In this document: one piece after another, positions 24,514 through 32,773 of the stretch
Numbering within the stretch: the first letter of the stretch is position 1
Layout: every line of letters starts with the position of its first letter
NCBI RefSeq assembly: GCF_001182785.1
Contig: NZ_CP012099.1
Span: 1,734,501 to 1,798,500 of the forward strand
Source of the DNA: Bacillus thuringiensis
Lineage (GTDB): Bacteria; Bacillota; Bacilli; Bacillales; Bacillaceae_G
Reading direction: 5' to 3'
DNA length: 64,000 bases
Notes under the pieces: model-generated
What the model was told of the DNA's origin: nothing
What the model saw: the letters and a program-made list of their open reading frames with translations, nothing else
Database searches by the model: none
Translations under genes and position numbers: made by a program

Positions 24514-26379
24514 TTAGTATGAAAAATCTGGATTTAATTCTTTAAATTTATGACTATAATGCCTTTTATTATTAAAACCAACAAAATCAATTCCGACGCA
24601 AGATTCTAAATTTCCGTCTACAATCGTAGAATCCACGAAGCTTAAATGTTTTAATTTTTGTAGTTCTTTAATGAATTGTAGATTTCGTATGTTACCACAA
24701 CTTGATAAGATGAGAGTTTCTAATTCCGTTAAATAGCGCAAATATTCGTGGTTTTTAAGTTTACTGCAATGGTCGAATTCGATGTATTTTAAAGTTGAAG
24801 CATTGTTTTCAATTTCATCAATATGCTCTAAATTTCTTAAATAATTGAGTTCTAAATGCTTTAATTTAGGTAATGACCTACATCCTTTTAATGAATTAAT
24901 GTTCCCTTGTGTAATGCTTAGTTTTTCAATTTTTTGTAAAGACATTAATTCTTCAAGGTTCTTTTGTTTCGGTTTGTATTTCCAAATGTATAGTTCTTTT
25001 AGGTTAGGACAAGATTCGAAGCCTTTAATGTTTTTATTACACTGTATGTGAAGTTCCTCTAAATTTGTAAAGCTTTCTAGCTCTGTTAAGTTTAGTGGAA
25101 CTTGTGGTTCTTCTAGTGATAAAGATTTTAAGTTTTTTAATTTATATAGGGCTGAATAATCAGTAATATATATACTACTAATGTGTAAGCTTTCAATTTG
25201 CGGGCAGTGTTCAAGAAAATTAATATGGTGCAAACTATACCTAAGATCATTAATGTAAACATCAGTAAAGTTGTTTGTATTAATGAAGTATACGTATTCA
25301 TCCAGTCTGTTTTCATGGATTTGTACTGTGCCATCCATAACTAAAAAGTTTTGTGGTTTCTTTTTGATAGATATTTGTAAAGGATTCATGTATTGAAATA
25401 TTTCTGTCTTGTTTTCTAAAATAGTTTCAACACTTCTTTTGACAGTTGGAACATTGTCTCTTTGTTTGTAAGCTATTAAGGTTGACTTTATTTCTGACGG
25501 ATCTGCTAATAAAATTTTTGGATCCATTTCATGTAGTACATCTTCATTTGCAGGTATACAGCTAACCATTGCATCAAGTGCTATTAAACTTAAGGGGTGT
25601 CCTTTTGTTAGCCAAGATTTAATTCGTCTCCAAGTTAGTTGTGATACTGCAGCTAATTGCGCCCAATCGTTATGAAATGATACTGCATGTTCCTCTATCC
25701 AATCTAATGTTTCTGAGGATTGAAAAGAATGCAGACAAATGAAGGAAGTGGTCGGAAGCTCACTTTTTAATACTGTTTTTAGCCTTTGTATTACTAAAGA
25801 AAAGGCTTCTTCAAATGGTAAACAATAAGCTGCAGCGTGAGAAAGAGGTGCAAGTAAATCTTCATCAAATGCCTTCCATAGTTTTCTTATCCAATCTGAG
25901 GCGACTTCTCCTAGTACACATATAACAATCTCAAGTAATCTAGTTTTAATTACACCATTCATTGTGTTTGAAAAGCGTTTTATAACAGCATCTAATACTT
26001 CGTTTTGATCGTACCAATTAAGAGCTTCAATTTCTGCTTCTTGAAGAAACCATCTAGTCATGGTGTAATCAAGTAATTCCTCTAAACTAGAGCGAACTTC
26101 TTCTAAAGTGGGCACGGGTGTAAGTTTGTGCTCATTCATCTCTAATTTTGGTTGCTTCGCTTTGCCATCTTCTTCATAAAAACTATCATGCAAATAATAT
26201 TTATAAGGTGAGTGAATCATTACAAGGTGGTACCATTCTTTAGGATGTAAAGATAACGAAATAAGACGCTCATGACATTGATTACATAATTTATAAGGTT
26301 GATTTGCTTCATCGGATTCTTCTATTTTATATACTGGATCATGTTTGCAAGCTTCACATAATTCTACTGTTTTTTTCAT
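24514..26379 (-). CDS. Zinc-knuckle, helical-repeat and leucine-rich-repeat protein
   Basis: The 621-residue cytoplasmic protein has three parts. Residues 1-45 hold two C-x2-C pairs (C-E-A-C and C-N-Q-C), a likely zinc ribbon. Residues about 90-330 are helical and HEAT-like. Residues about 350-610 contain roughly ten irregular leucine-rich repeats of about 22 residues (L-K-N-L-K-S-L-S-L, L-E-E-L-H-I, L-K-E-L-Y-I). There is no signal peptide or membrane helix, so a protein-protein scaffold or sensor role is likely. I know no characterised homologue with this order. The gene is monocistronic. Confidence 0.7.
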   Translation of the reverse strand: MKKTVELCEACKHDPVYKIEESDEANQPYKLCNQCHERLISLSLHPKEWYHLVMIHSPYKYYLHDSFYEEDGKAKQPKLEMNEHKLTPVPTLEEVRSSLEELLDYTMTRWFLQEAEIEALNWYDQNEVLDAVIKRFSNTMNGVIKTRLLEIVICVLGEVASDWIRKLWKAFDEDLLAPLSHAAAYCLPFEEAFSLVIQRLKTVLKSELPTTSFICLHSFQSSETLDWIEEHAVSFHNDWAQLAAVSQLTWRRIKSWLTKGHPLSLIALDAMVSCIPANEDVLHEMDPKILLADPSEIKSTLIAYKQRDNVPTVKRSVETILENKTEIFQYMNPLQISIKKKPQNFLVMDGTVQIHENRLDEYVYFINTNNFTDVYINDLRYSLHHINFLEHCPQIESLHISSIYITDYSALYKLKNLKSLSLEEPQVPLNLTELESFTNLEELHIQCNKNIKGFESCPNLKELYIWKYKPKQKNLEELMSLQKIEKLSITQGNINSLKGCRSLPKLKHLELNYLRNLEHIDEIENNASTLKYIEFDHCSKLKNHEYLRYLTELETLILSSCGNIRNLQFIKELQKLKHLSFVDSTIVDGNLESCVGIDFVGFNNKRHYSHKFKELNPDFSY

Positions 26380-26553
26380 TGTTTTCTCCTTGCATATTGT
26401 GAATAGTAGTATTTTTAATATAGCATGGGATAAGTCGAGTATGATTAGAAAGTTTTTTAGAATGAAAGGGATGAATGGAAAATGCCATTGAATATGTAAC
26501 GTTATACATAGTACATTAACAAGAGGGATTAATTTTAAAAGGAGGATGGGGAA

Positions 26554-27828
26554 TTGCTAGATAAGGCAGGGGCTTTAATAGATGATCATGTGTACACAGA
26601 AGAAGAGCAACAAAAACTATACAAACGAACGTTAATAATCGTCAGCATTTCACAAATGTTTGGCGGTGCAGGACTAGCTGCTGGTATTGCAGTAGGTGCA
26701 CTTCTTGCGCAGCAAATGCTTGGAACAGATGCATTTGCAGGATTACCAACTGCTATGTTTACATTAGGATCGGCATTAGCAGCTTTCATAGTAGGGAAGC
26801 TTTCGCAACGATATGGACGCCGGATAGGTCTTGCAACAGGGTTTATAGTAGGTGGATTTGGAGCAATTGGTGTTGTAATGGCAGCTTTAACAAATAGCAT
26901 TATTCTTTTACTTATTTCTTTACTCATATATGGTGCCGGTACAGCTACGAATTTACAAGCTCGTTATGCAGGTACAGATTTAGCAGATAAGAAGCAGAGA
27001 GCAACGGCTGTTAGTATTACGATGGTAATGACGACTTTTGGTGCAGTTGCAGGACCAAATTTAGTAGGAGTAATGGGTAGTTTTGCTCAATCAATTGGAG
27101 TTCCTAAACTTGCAGGTCCGTTCATATTATCGGCAGCAGCATTTATACTGGCGGGTCTAGTTCTTTTTGTTATGCTTCGTCCAGATCCTTTGATTATTGC
27201 TAACATAATAGAAAGATATAAACAGGAACATACATATAAAGGACAACCAATAACAGAAGAAGCGAAAGAAAATAAACGAGGTATTACAGTTGGAGCAATC
27301 GTAATGATACTTACGCAAATAGTGATGGTTGCGATTATGACGATGACGCCAGTTCATATGGGACACCACGGTCACGGTTTAAGTGCAGTAGGACTTGTGA
27401 TAGGTTTTCATGTAGGTGCAATGTATCTTCCATCTCTCGTTACAGGAATGTTAATTGATAAAATTGGCCGAACTACAATGAGCATAGCTGGTGGAGTGAT
27501 TTTACTTGCAGCGGGTGTCATAGCTGCGATAGCGCCAAGTGATTCTTTATTATTATTAATCGTTGCTCTGTCTTTACTTGGGCTAGGGTGGAACCTCGGA
27601 TTGATAAGTGGTACAGCACAAATCGTTGATTCCACAACACCGTCTACACGTGCTAAAACACAAGGGAAAATAGATGTTTTTATTGCGTTAGCTGGAGCTT
27701 CTGGTGGAGCAATGTCAGGTATGGTAGTAGCGAATTCAAGTTATGCGGCATTGTCATTGGCTGGAGGCGTGTTAGCGTTATTACTTATTCCTGTTGTGAT
27801 ATGGTCTCGAAAAGGGGCAAGAAATTAA
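26554..27828 (+). CDS. Major facilitator superfamily transporter
   Basis: This 424-residue, 12-helix MFS protein has a motif-A loop G-K-L-S-Q-R-Y-G-R-R-I-G after helix 2 and a second copy in the C-terminal half (D-K-I-G-R-T-T). The central loop carries a His cluster (H-M-G-H-H-G-H-G), which may bind metal. The TTG start follows AGGAGGATGGGG. It is monocistronic. Substrate unknown; drug or metabolite export is the default reading. Confidence 0.85.
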   Translation: MLDKAGALIDDHVYTEEEQQKLYKRTLIIVSISQMFGGAGLAAGIAVGALLAQQMLGTDAFAGLPTAMFTLGSALAAFIVGKLSQRYGRRIGLATGFIVGGFGAIGVVMAALTNSIILLLISLLIYGAGTATNLQARYAGTDLADKKQRATAVSITMVMTTFGAVAGPNLVGVMGSFAQSIGVPKLAGPFILSAAAFILAGLVLFVMLRPDPLIIANIIERYKQEHTYKGQPITEEAKENKRGITVGAIVMILTQIVMVAIMTMTPVHMGHHGHGLSAVGLVIGFHVGAMYLPSLVTGMLIDKIGRTTMSIAGGVILLAAGVIAAIAPSDSLLLLIVALSLLGLGWNLGLISGTAQIVDSTTPSTRAKTQGKIDVFIALAGASGGAMSGMVVANSSYAALSLAGGVLALLLIPVVIWSRKGARN

Positions 27829-27831
27829 ATG

Positions 27832-27869
27832 AAAAAGAGGTTCTAGTTACTGACTAGAACCTCTTTTTA
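27832..27869. terminator. Bidirectional terminator
   Basis: AAAAAGAGGTTCTAGT and its complement lie between the convergent MFS and fabH genes. Confidence 0.88.
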
Positions 27870-27874
27870 TACAC

Positions 27875-28858
27875 TTAAATTAAATTCCACTCTACAATAA
27901 GTCCTAAATGCGTAAGTCCGCCACCAAATCCGTATAGTAAAAGTGTGTCTCCGTTATTTAACTTTCCTTCTTTTATAGCTAAATTTAAAGCGAGTGGAAT
28001 GGTGACTGAAGAGGTATTCCCCAAATATTCCACGCTCGTTAATGTTTTTTGTATTGGAATTTGAGATTTTTCGCAAATAGATTCGATCATTCGTAAGTTA
28101 GCGCTGTGAGGTATGAACCAGTCTATATCATCTACTTGCATATTTGCGTTATGTAATAAATTTTTTATGCTTTTTGGCACTGTTCGTGTTGCCCATTTAT
28201 ATACTTCTCTTCCATTTTGAACGATTTTTTCATTTGTTTGCAGTGGTGTGCCATTCATAGTAGTAGATAAGTTTGTTCTATATAGATGAATGCCGCCATC
28301 ACCATTTGTTCCCATGTGAGCAGCGATAAAGCTTTGGGTGTCTTCATCTCTTTCTAATAAAATAGCTCCAGCACCATCACCGAATAAAATACAGGTCGTT
28401 CTATCGGTGTAATCAGTAACTTTAGATAATGTCTCTGTCGCTACGACAAGTACTTTTTCATGTGATCCAGAAGTGATTAAGCTATTACCGACGTGTAGTC
28501 CATATGTAAAACCAGCACAAGTTGCATTTAAATCAAAAGCTAGTGTATGAGGTATGTTGAAGTATTGTTGTATTTGGCAAGCAACACTAGGGAAAACGTA
28601 ATCAGCAGTAGTAGTAGCGACAATGATACAGTCGACATCTTCTAAGTTTTTCTTGTATGTTGTACATAAATTTTCAATTGCTTTAATGGCTAAGTTTGAG
28701 GAGTATTCTTCATCGCTAGCGATTCTTCTTTCCTTCATTCCTGTTCTTTGTACAATCCATTCATCATTCGTATGGACCATCTTTTCTAAATCGTTATTAG
28801 ACAATATTTGATCTGGAACATAAGTACCAATTGCAGTAATACGAGATTTAGAATGCAT
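27875..28858 (-). CDS. fabH: 3-oxoacyl-ACP synthase III (FabH/KAS III)
   Basis: This enzyme condenses an acyl-CoA primer with malonyl-ACP to begin fatty-acid synthesis. The catalytic triad contexts are present: Cys114 in N-A-T-C-A-G-F, His in I-P-H-S-A-N, and Asn in Y-L-G-N-T-S-S. Length is 327 residues. It is isolated from other fab genes, so it is probably one of two FabH copies, perhaps with different primer preference for branched chains. A 34-bp palindrome covers its promoter. GGAGATG precedes the ATG. Confidence 0.93.
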   Translation of the reverse strand: MHSKSRITAIGTYVPDQILSNNDLEKMVHTNDEWIVQRTGMKERRIASDEEYSSNLAIKAIENLCTTYKKNLEDVDCIIVATTTADYVFPSVACQIQQYFNIPHTLAFDLNATCAGFTYGLHVGNSLITSGSHEKVLVVATETLSKVTDYTDRTTCILFGDGAGAILLERDEDTQSFIAAHMGTNGDGGIHLYRTNLSTTMNGTPLQTNEKIVQNGREVYKWATRTVPKSIKNLLHNANMQVDDIDWFIPHSANLRMIESICEKSQIPIQKTLTSVEYLGNTSSVTIPLALNLAIKEGKLNNGDTLLLYGFGGGLTHLGLIVEWNLI

Positions 28859-28880
28859 AGGAACATCTCCTAACTTTTAT

Positions 28881-28914
28881 TTTTATAACCTGATACTAAT
28901 ATCAGGTTATAAAA
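28881..28914. promoter_or_regulatory. 34-bp palindrome over the fabH promoter
   Basis: Perfect 15-bp arms (TTTTATAACCTGATA and complement) flank CTAA. On the minus strand a TTGACA begins just upstream and a TAGTAT-like -10 falls within the palindrome after a 17-bp spacer, so bound protein would block RNA polymerase. The regulator is not encoded nearby; FapR or a TetR-type lipid regulator are candidates. Confidence 0.65.
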
Positions 28915-29040
28915 ATGTCAATAAAGATTTTTGTTGTATTAAAACGATAATGATTAACTTGCTATGAAGGAATTTGGCGAGTGCTGTAAAAATAATATAC
29001 GAGAAGTTTCTAAAATTGATAATGAAGGGAGTTCAGCTCC

Positions 29041-29595
29041 TTGAAAAGAATTTTACACATGTTTCCTATCATCATCATTTGTAGCTTTATTCTTATTATT
29101 TTTCCTGAGAAATCTTATGCTTGTGATTGTATTAAAGTATCAACAGAAGATGCATTTCAAAAAAACGATGTAGTGTTTGAGGGGAAAGTAATTGAGGTTG
29201 GAAGGAAAGAAGAGGTCGGAACTGAAGTGTTATTTGAGGTGAAGAAAATTTGGAAAGGGACAACTTCTTCGCAAATTATCGTATATACAAAGGGTGGTGA
29301 TTGTATGTTTCGCTTTGTAGAAGGAGGAGAGTACTTAGTATTTTCTACTCAAAGAGGATCAGAAAAACAATTACATACACATAGTTGTAGTGGATCGAAG
29401 AGATTGGATGAGGCAGGGGCGGACAAATCGGTTTTAAGTCAAATTGCAAAAGAGTCTGTTCCGACGAAGAAAGTGGATTTAAAGGGTGAGATGGTGAGCG
29501 GTTTGAGTTTGTGGCAAGTGGCTATTATTTCCATGGGGCTTTTATGGATAATTGCTTTTGTTATTTTTATTGTGAGAAAAACTCGCAAAAAATGA
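29041..29595 (+). CDS. TIMP/netrin-like surface protein with C-terminal membrane anchor
   Basis: The 184-residue product has a signal peptide ending S-Y-A, then mature C-D-C-I-K-V-S, which mimics the N-terminal Cys-x-Cys of tissue-inhibitor-of-metalloproteinase folds. D-V-V-F-E-G-K-V-I-E-V and later Cys residues (G-G-D-C-M-F, H-S-C-S-G-S) fit an OB-type NTR domain with two disulphides. A single helix (about 157-177) and a basic K-T-R-K-K tail anchor it outside the cell. TTG 29041 follows GAAGGGAG. Whether it inhibits any protease is unknown. Confidence 0.7.
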   Translation: MKRILHMFPIIIICSFILIIFPEKSYACDCIKVSTEDAFQKNDVVFEGKVIEVGRKEEVGTEVLFEVKKIWKGTTSSQIIVYTKGGDCMFRFVEGGEYLVFSTQRGSEKQLHTHSCSGSKRLDEAGADKSVLSQIAKESVPTKKVDLKGEMVSGLSLWQVAIISMGLLWIIAFVIFIVRKTRKK

Positions 29596-29649
29596 CGATT
29601 AAAGTAAAAATATAACGATTTTCTTTAGTGTGATATAGGTTGTTAAACC

Positions 29650-29678
29650 TTGTGAAAGCGAATTACTTATGCTACACT
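29650..29678 (+). promoter_or_regulatory. Promoter of the hflX leader RNA
   Basis: TTGTGA (29650-29655) and TACACT (29673-29678) have a 17-bp spacer; the start would be near 29685. Confidence 0.55.
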
Positions 29679-29711
29679 TTATGTAACTTAAAATGAACGG
29701 AGGGGCTTCCT

Positions 29712-29753
29712 TTGATCTTAATCAGATTACGTCTCAATACTTTGTGCCAATAA
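29712..29753 (+). CDS. 13-residue leader peptide of hflX with Arg-Leu-Arg motif
   Basis: TTG 29712 lies six bases after GGAGGGG and gives MILIRLRLNTLCQ before TAA. The R-L-R motif and T-L-x-Q end resemble the ErmD leader as I recall it (MTHSMRLRFPTLNQ), whose Arg-x-Arg causes macrolide-dependent ribosome arrest. The start codon is inside a segment able to pair with two alternative partners. Translation and arrest are predictions. Confidence 0.55.
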   Translation: MILIRLRLNTLCQ

Positions 29754-29843
29754 TTGAATAGCGCTCAAAGGCTCTGTCTGTGTACAGAGTGAACGGGATT
29801 GGTCTGCCTATTTTAAAGGAACCCTTTATTAAGCTTATATGTG

Positions 29844-29876
29844 AAAAAGAGGGAGGGACGAATACGCCCTCTTTTT
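29844..29876 (+). terminator. First terminator in the hflX leader
   Basis: AAAAAGAGGG/CCCTCTTTTT with a 13-nt loop and T5. CCCTTT at 29822-29827 could pair with its 5' arm (AGAGGG) as an antiterminator. Confidence 0.8.
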
Positions 29877-30021
29877 GTTTTGCCTTTATAAATAGAATGG
29901 GATTGTATAAGTGAACACTTATTGTGGATACGTATACAATCTTGGGACTTTTTGACTATAAAATAGGATGAAAGCATAGCTTTCTTCTATTTCTTCGGTG
30001 AACCCTTATCCGTTTACGAAA

Positions 30022-30050
30022 ACACAGGCAGCGCGACCTGTGTTTTTTAT
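30022..30050 (+). terminator. Second terminator in the hflX leader
   Basis: ACACAGG/CCTGTGT with an 8-nt loop and T6 lies about 30 nt before the hflX ATG. Confidence 0.75.
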
Positions 30051-30080
30051 TTTACGTAATCGAAATGGAGGAATAAATAT

Positions 30081-31340
30081 ATGGAAGAAGTATTACAAAG
30101 AGCAGTTTTAGTTGGAGTAAATGTAGGTAATGAAGATGATTTTGCATATTCGATGGAAGAATTAACAAATCTTGCGGAAGCTTGTGATGTAGAGGTAATT
30201 GGGCAAGTAACGCAAAATTTACAACGAGTAAATCCATCGCATTATATCGGAAAAGGAAAGATTGAAGAAGTAGCAGCGTATGTACAAGAAATAGATGCGA
30301 ATATGGTCATCTTTAATGATGAATTATCTCCTTCACAAATTCGAAATTTAGAAGAGGATTTAGATTGTAAGGTAATTGATCGTACCATTTTAATTTTAGA
30401 TATTTTTGCGCAACGTGCGAAAACGAAAGAAGCACAGCTACAAGTAGAAGTAGCACACCTTCAGTATATGATGCCTCGTTTAATCGGCCTTCGTGAATCG
30501 TTAGGGAGACAGAGTGGCGGCGTTGGTACGAAAAATAAAGGTGTCGGTGAGAAGAAGTTAGAGTTAGACCGTCGTAAAATTGAAGAACAAATTTCAGTTT
30601 TGAATAAAGATTTAGAAGCGCTCGTTGCCCAGCGTCAAACGCAGCGAAAGCAGCGTAAGAAAAATGAAATACCTGTTGTAGCATTAGTAGGTTATACGAA
30701 TGCAGGAAAGTCAACGACGATGAATGCAATGCTTGAAATTTATAATGGTACAGAAGAAAAGCAAGTATTTGAAAAAGATATGTTATTCGCGACGTTAGAA
30801 ACATCTGTACGAAATATTGATTTACCAGATAATAAATCATTCTTATTAACAGATACAGTTGGATTTGTAAGTAAATTACCACATCATCTTGTGAAAGCGT
30901 TCCGTTCAACGTTAGAAGAAGTAGCGGAAGCGGATTTACTTATTCACGTCGTAGATTACGCAAATCCAAATTATGAACAATTAATTGATATTACAAATGA
31001 AACGTTAAAGAAAATTGGAGTAGAAAATATTCCAACGATCTATGCTTATAACAAATCAGATATGGTGGATGTTGAAATTCCGAAAGTACAAGAAGATCGC
31101 GTGTATTTATCTGCGAAGAAACATGTTGGCATTGAAGAGCTGGTAGAAATGATTCGCTCCCATATTTATAAAGAATATACGAAGTGTGAAATGTTAATTC
31201 CATATGATCAAGGACAGGTAGTTTCGTATTTCAATAATCATGCACACGTTTTATCTACGAGTTACGAAAACGAAGGTACGAAATTAGAGGTAGAATGTAA
31301 GACGAGCGATTACGAGAAGTATAAGCGTTTTGCAATTTAA
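30081..31340 (+). CDS. hflX: Ribosome-splitting GTPase HflX
   Basis: This 419-residue GTPase has an N-terminal HflX domain, the glycine-rich linker (G-R-Q-S-G-G-V-G-T-K), a coiled coil, and a G domain with P-loop G-Y-T-N-A-G-K-S-T (about 204-212), D-T-V-G-F and N-K-S-D. HflX binds stalled 50S/70S particles and splits them; in Listeria an induced homologue gives macrolide/lincosamide resistance. An AGGAGG-like site lies nine bases before the ATG. The long leader with an Arg-Leu-Arg peptide and two terminators suggests induction by ribosome stalling. Confidence 0.95.
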   Translation: MEEVLQRAVLVGVNVGNEDDFAYSMEELTNLAEACDVEVIGQVTQNLQRVNPSHYIGKGKIEEVAAYVQEIDANMVIFNDELSPSQIRNLEEDLDCKVIDRTILILDIFAQRAKTKEAQLQVEVAHLQYMMPRLIGLRESLGRQSGGVGTKNKGVGEKKLELDRRKIEEQISVLNKDLEALVAQRQTQRKQRKKNEIPVVALVGYTNAGKSTTMNAMLEIYNGTEEKQVFEKDMLFATLETSVRNIDLPDNKSFLLTDTVGFVSKLPHHLVKAFRSTLEEVAEADLLIHVVDYANPNYEQLIDITNETLKKIGVENIPTIYAYNKSDMVDVEIPKVQEDRVYLSAKKHVGIEELVEMIRSHIYKEYTKCEMLIPYDQGQVVSYFNNHAHVLSTSYENEGTKLEVECKTSDYEKYKRFAI

Positions 31341-31344
31341 TGTA

Positions 31345-31380
31345 AGAGGCAACCCAGTATGTGATTGGGTTGTCTTTTTT
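31345..31380 (+). terminator. Intrinsic terminator after hflX
   Basis: A GGCAACCCA/TGGGTTGTC stem is followed by T7. Confidence 0.82.
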
Positions 31381-31495
31381 TGTAATGTTTTATCGCTGAA
31401 AGTTACAAGGATGCAAGCCAATGACGGGAGTTAAGTTATATTTCTGGAAAAAGAAATGAAAGCAGTATAGAATAGAAATGTTTCAAAACTCAGAA

Positions 31496-31518
31496 TTTAT
31501 TACACCTACTGTAATAAA
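31496..31518. promoter_or_regulatory. Inverted repeat before the MFS-cysK pair
   Basis: TTTATTACA-N5-TGTAATAAA is a perfect 9-bp inverted repeat ending 34 bp before the MFS start, a candidate operator. Confidence 0.45.
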
Positions 31519-31551
31519 TATATATTTTGTACAGAAAGGGGAGATTCATAT

Positions 31552-32763
31552 ATGCAGGCAGTTTCACAAAAAAACACTGTAGAAACACCGACAATATATC
31601 GAATTTTATTTGCGATTAGCTTTGGACATTTTTTAAATGATTCGATGCAAGCAGTTGTGCCGGCGTTGTTTCCTATTTTGGAAAAAACAATGAATTTATC
31701 CTATATGCAAGTAGGATGGATTGCGTTTGCGTTAAATATGACGTCATCGATTATGCAACCGGTGTTTGGAATGTATTCAGATAAGAAGCCGTCACCATTT
31801 TTATTACCACTCGGGATGTTTTCAAGTATGCTTGGAATGATTGGACTCGCGTTTGCACCAAACTTTATTATTGTTATTATTTCTGTTTTATTTATTGGTT
31901 TAGGTTCCGCAGTCTTTCATCCAGAAGGCGCTCGTGTTGCGTATATGGCGGCAGGTGCAAAACGAGGTTTAGCGCAAGCGATTTATCAAGTTGGGGGAAA
32001 CACGGGGAATTCTTTAGCTCCAATTTTTACAGCGCTAATTTTCGTTCCGCTCGGTCAAATTGGTTCATTAGGTTTTACAGCATTTGCAGCAGTAGGAATT
32101 GTATTATTAATTTTCGTATCGAATTGGTACAAAAATGAATTAGCAACCGGCGCTATAAGAAGGAAAAAGAGAGCTGCGCTTGAGGCGGAAAATGCAATTG
32201 TAAGTACACACATTAAATTCGTTATTATACTTCTTGTTTTTCTTACTTTTGTACGTTCTTGGTACGGTGCTGGTATCGGTAATTTCTATCAATTTTACTT
32301 AATAGAGCATTACGGTTTATCTATAAAAAATGCACAGTATTTCGTATTCGCATTTATGATTGCTGGTGTGTTAGGAGCTTTCTTCGGAGGACCGTTAGCA
32401 GATCGATTCGGTAAGAAAAAGATAATTGTATTTTCAATGCTTGGCTCAGCTCCACTTGCACTTTTATTACCTCACGTTTCGCTCGTGTGGGTTGTACCGT
32501 TATTTTTATGTATTGGTTTTATTAGTTCAAGTAGTTTTAGTGTAATTGTTGTATATGCACAAGAGCTTGTACCTGGAAAAGTGGGAATGGTGTCAGGATT
32601 AATCGTAGGTCTTGCATTTGGACTTGGAGCATTAGGTGCAGTAGTTCTTGGGAAATTAGCAGATATATATAGCCTGCAATTTATTATGCTATTATGTAGT
32701 TGTCTACCATTAATTGGACTCACTTCATGGTTACTGCCAAGTGATAAGAAAACGATAGAATAG
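31552..32763 (+). CDS. MFS transporter, fosmidomycin-resistance (Fsr) type
   Basis: The 403-residue, 12-helix protein has the Fsr-like opening F-G-H-F-L-N-D-S-M-Q-A-V-V-P-A-L-F-P and the S-A-V-F-H-P-E-G-A-R motif typical of that subfamily. These are proton-coupled exporters. Its stop lies 10 bp from the ATG of a cysteine synthase, so the two are co-transcribed, which hints at export of a sulfur compound or amino-acid derivative rather than a drug. AAAGGGGAG precedes the ATG. Substrate is inferred only. Confidence 0.85.
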   Translation: MQAVSQKNTVETPTIYRILFAISFGHFLNDSMQAVVPALFPILEKTMNLSYMQVGWIAFALNMTSSIMQPVFGMYSDKKPSPFLLPLGMFSSMLGMIGLAFAPNFIIVIISVLFIGLGSAVFHPEGARVAYMAAGAKRGLAQAIYQVGGNTGNSLAPIFTALIFVPLGQIGSLGFTAFAAVGIVLLIFVSNWYKNELATGAIRRKKRAALEAENAIVSTHIKFVIILLVFLTFVRSWYGAGIGNFYQFYLIEHYGLSIKNAQYFVFAFMIAGVLGAFFGGPLADRFGKKKIIVFSMLGSAPLALLLPHVSLVWVVPLFLCIGFISSSSFSVIVVYAQELVPGKVGMVSGLIVGLAFGLGALGAVVLGKLADIYSLQFIMLLCSCLPLIGLTSWLLPSDKKTIE

Positions 32764-32773
32764 GGGATGCGCT

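Larger units (their letters stand above)
29685..30050 (+). promoter_or_regulatory. Long structured leader upstream of hflX, candidate macrolide-type attenuator
   Basis: The leader has a 13-residue ORF, mutually exclusive pairings (29702-29713 with 29815-29824, or 29709-29715 with 29765-29771), a terminator at 29844-29876, hairpins at 29901-29941 and 29961-29992, and a second terminator at 30022-30050 just before hflX. A separate roughly 190-nt small RNA (6S-like in size) ending at the first terminator is an alternative reading. Confidence 0.55.

Noticed and set aside
29650..29668. cre site in TGTGAAAGCGAATTAC before the hflX leader
   Set aside because: The 3' half mismatches the CcpA consensus (ends AC in place of CA), and it coincides with the -35 region.
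30313..30909. 198-codon minus-strand frame inside hflX
   Set aside because: It is a codon-bias shadow of hflX, with no ribosome site and low-complexity Leu/Phe/His composition.
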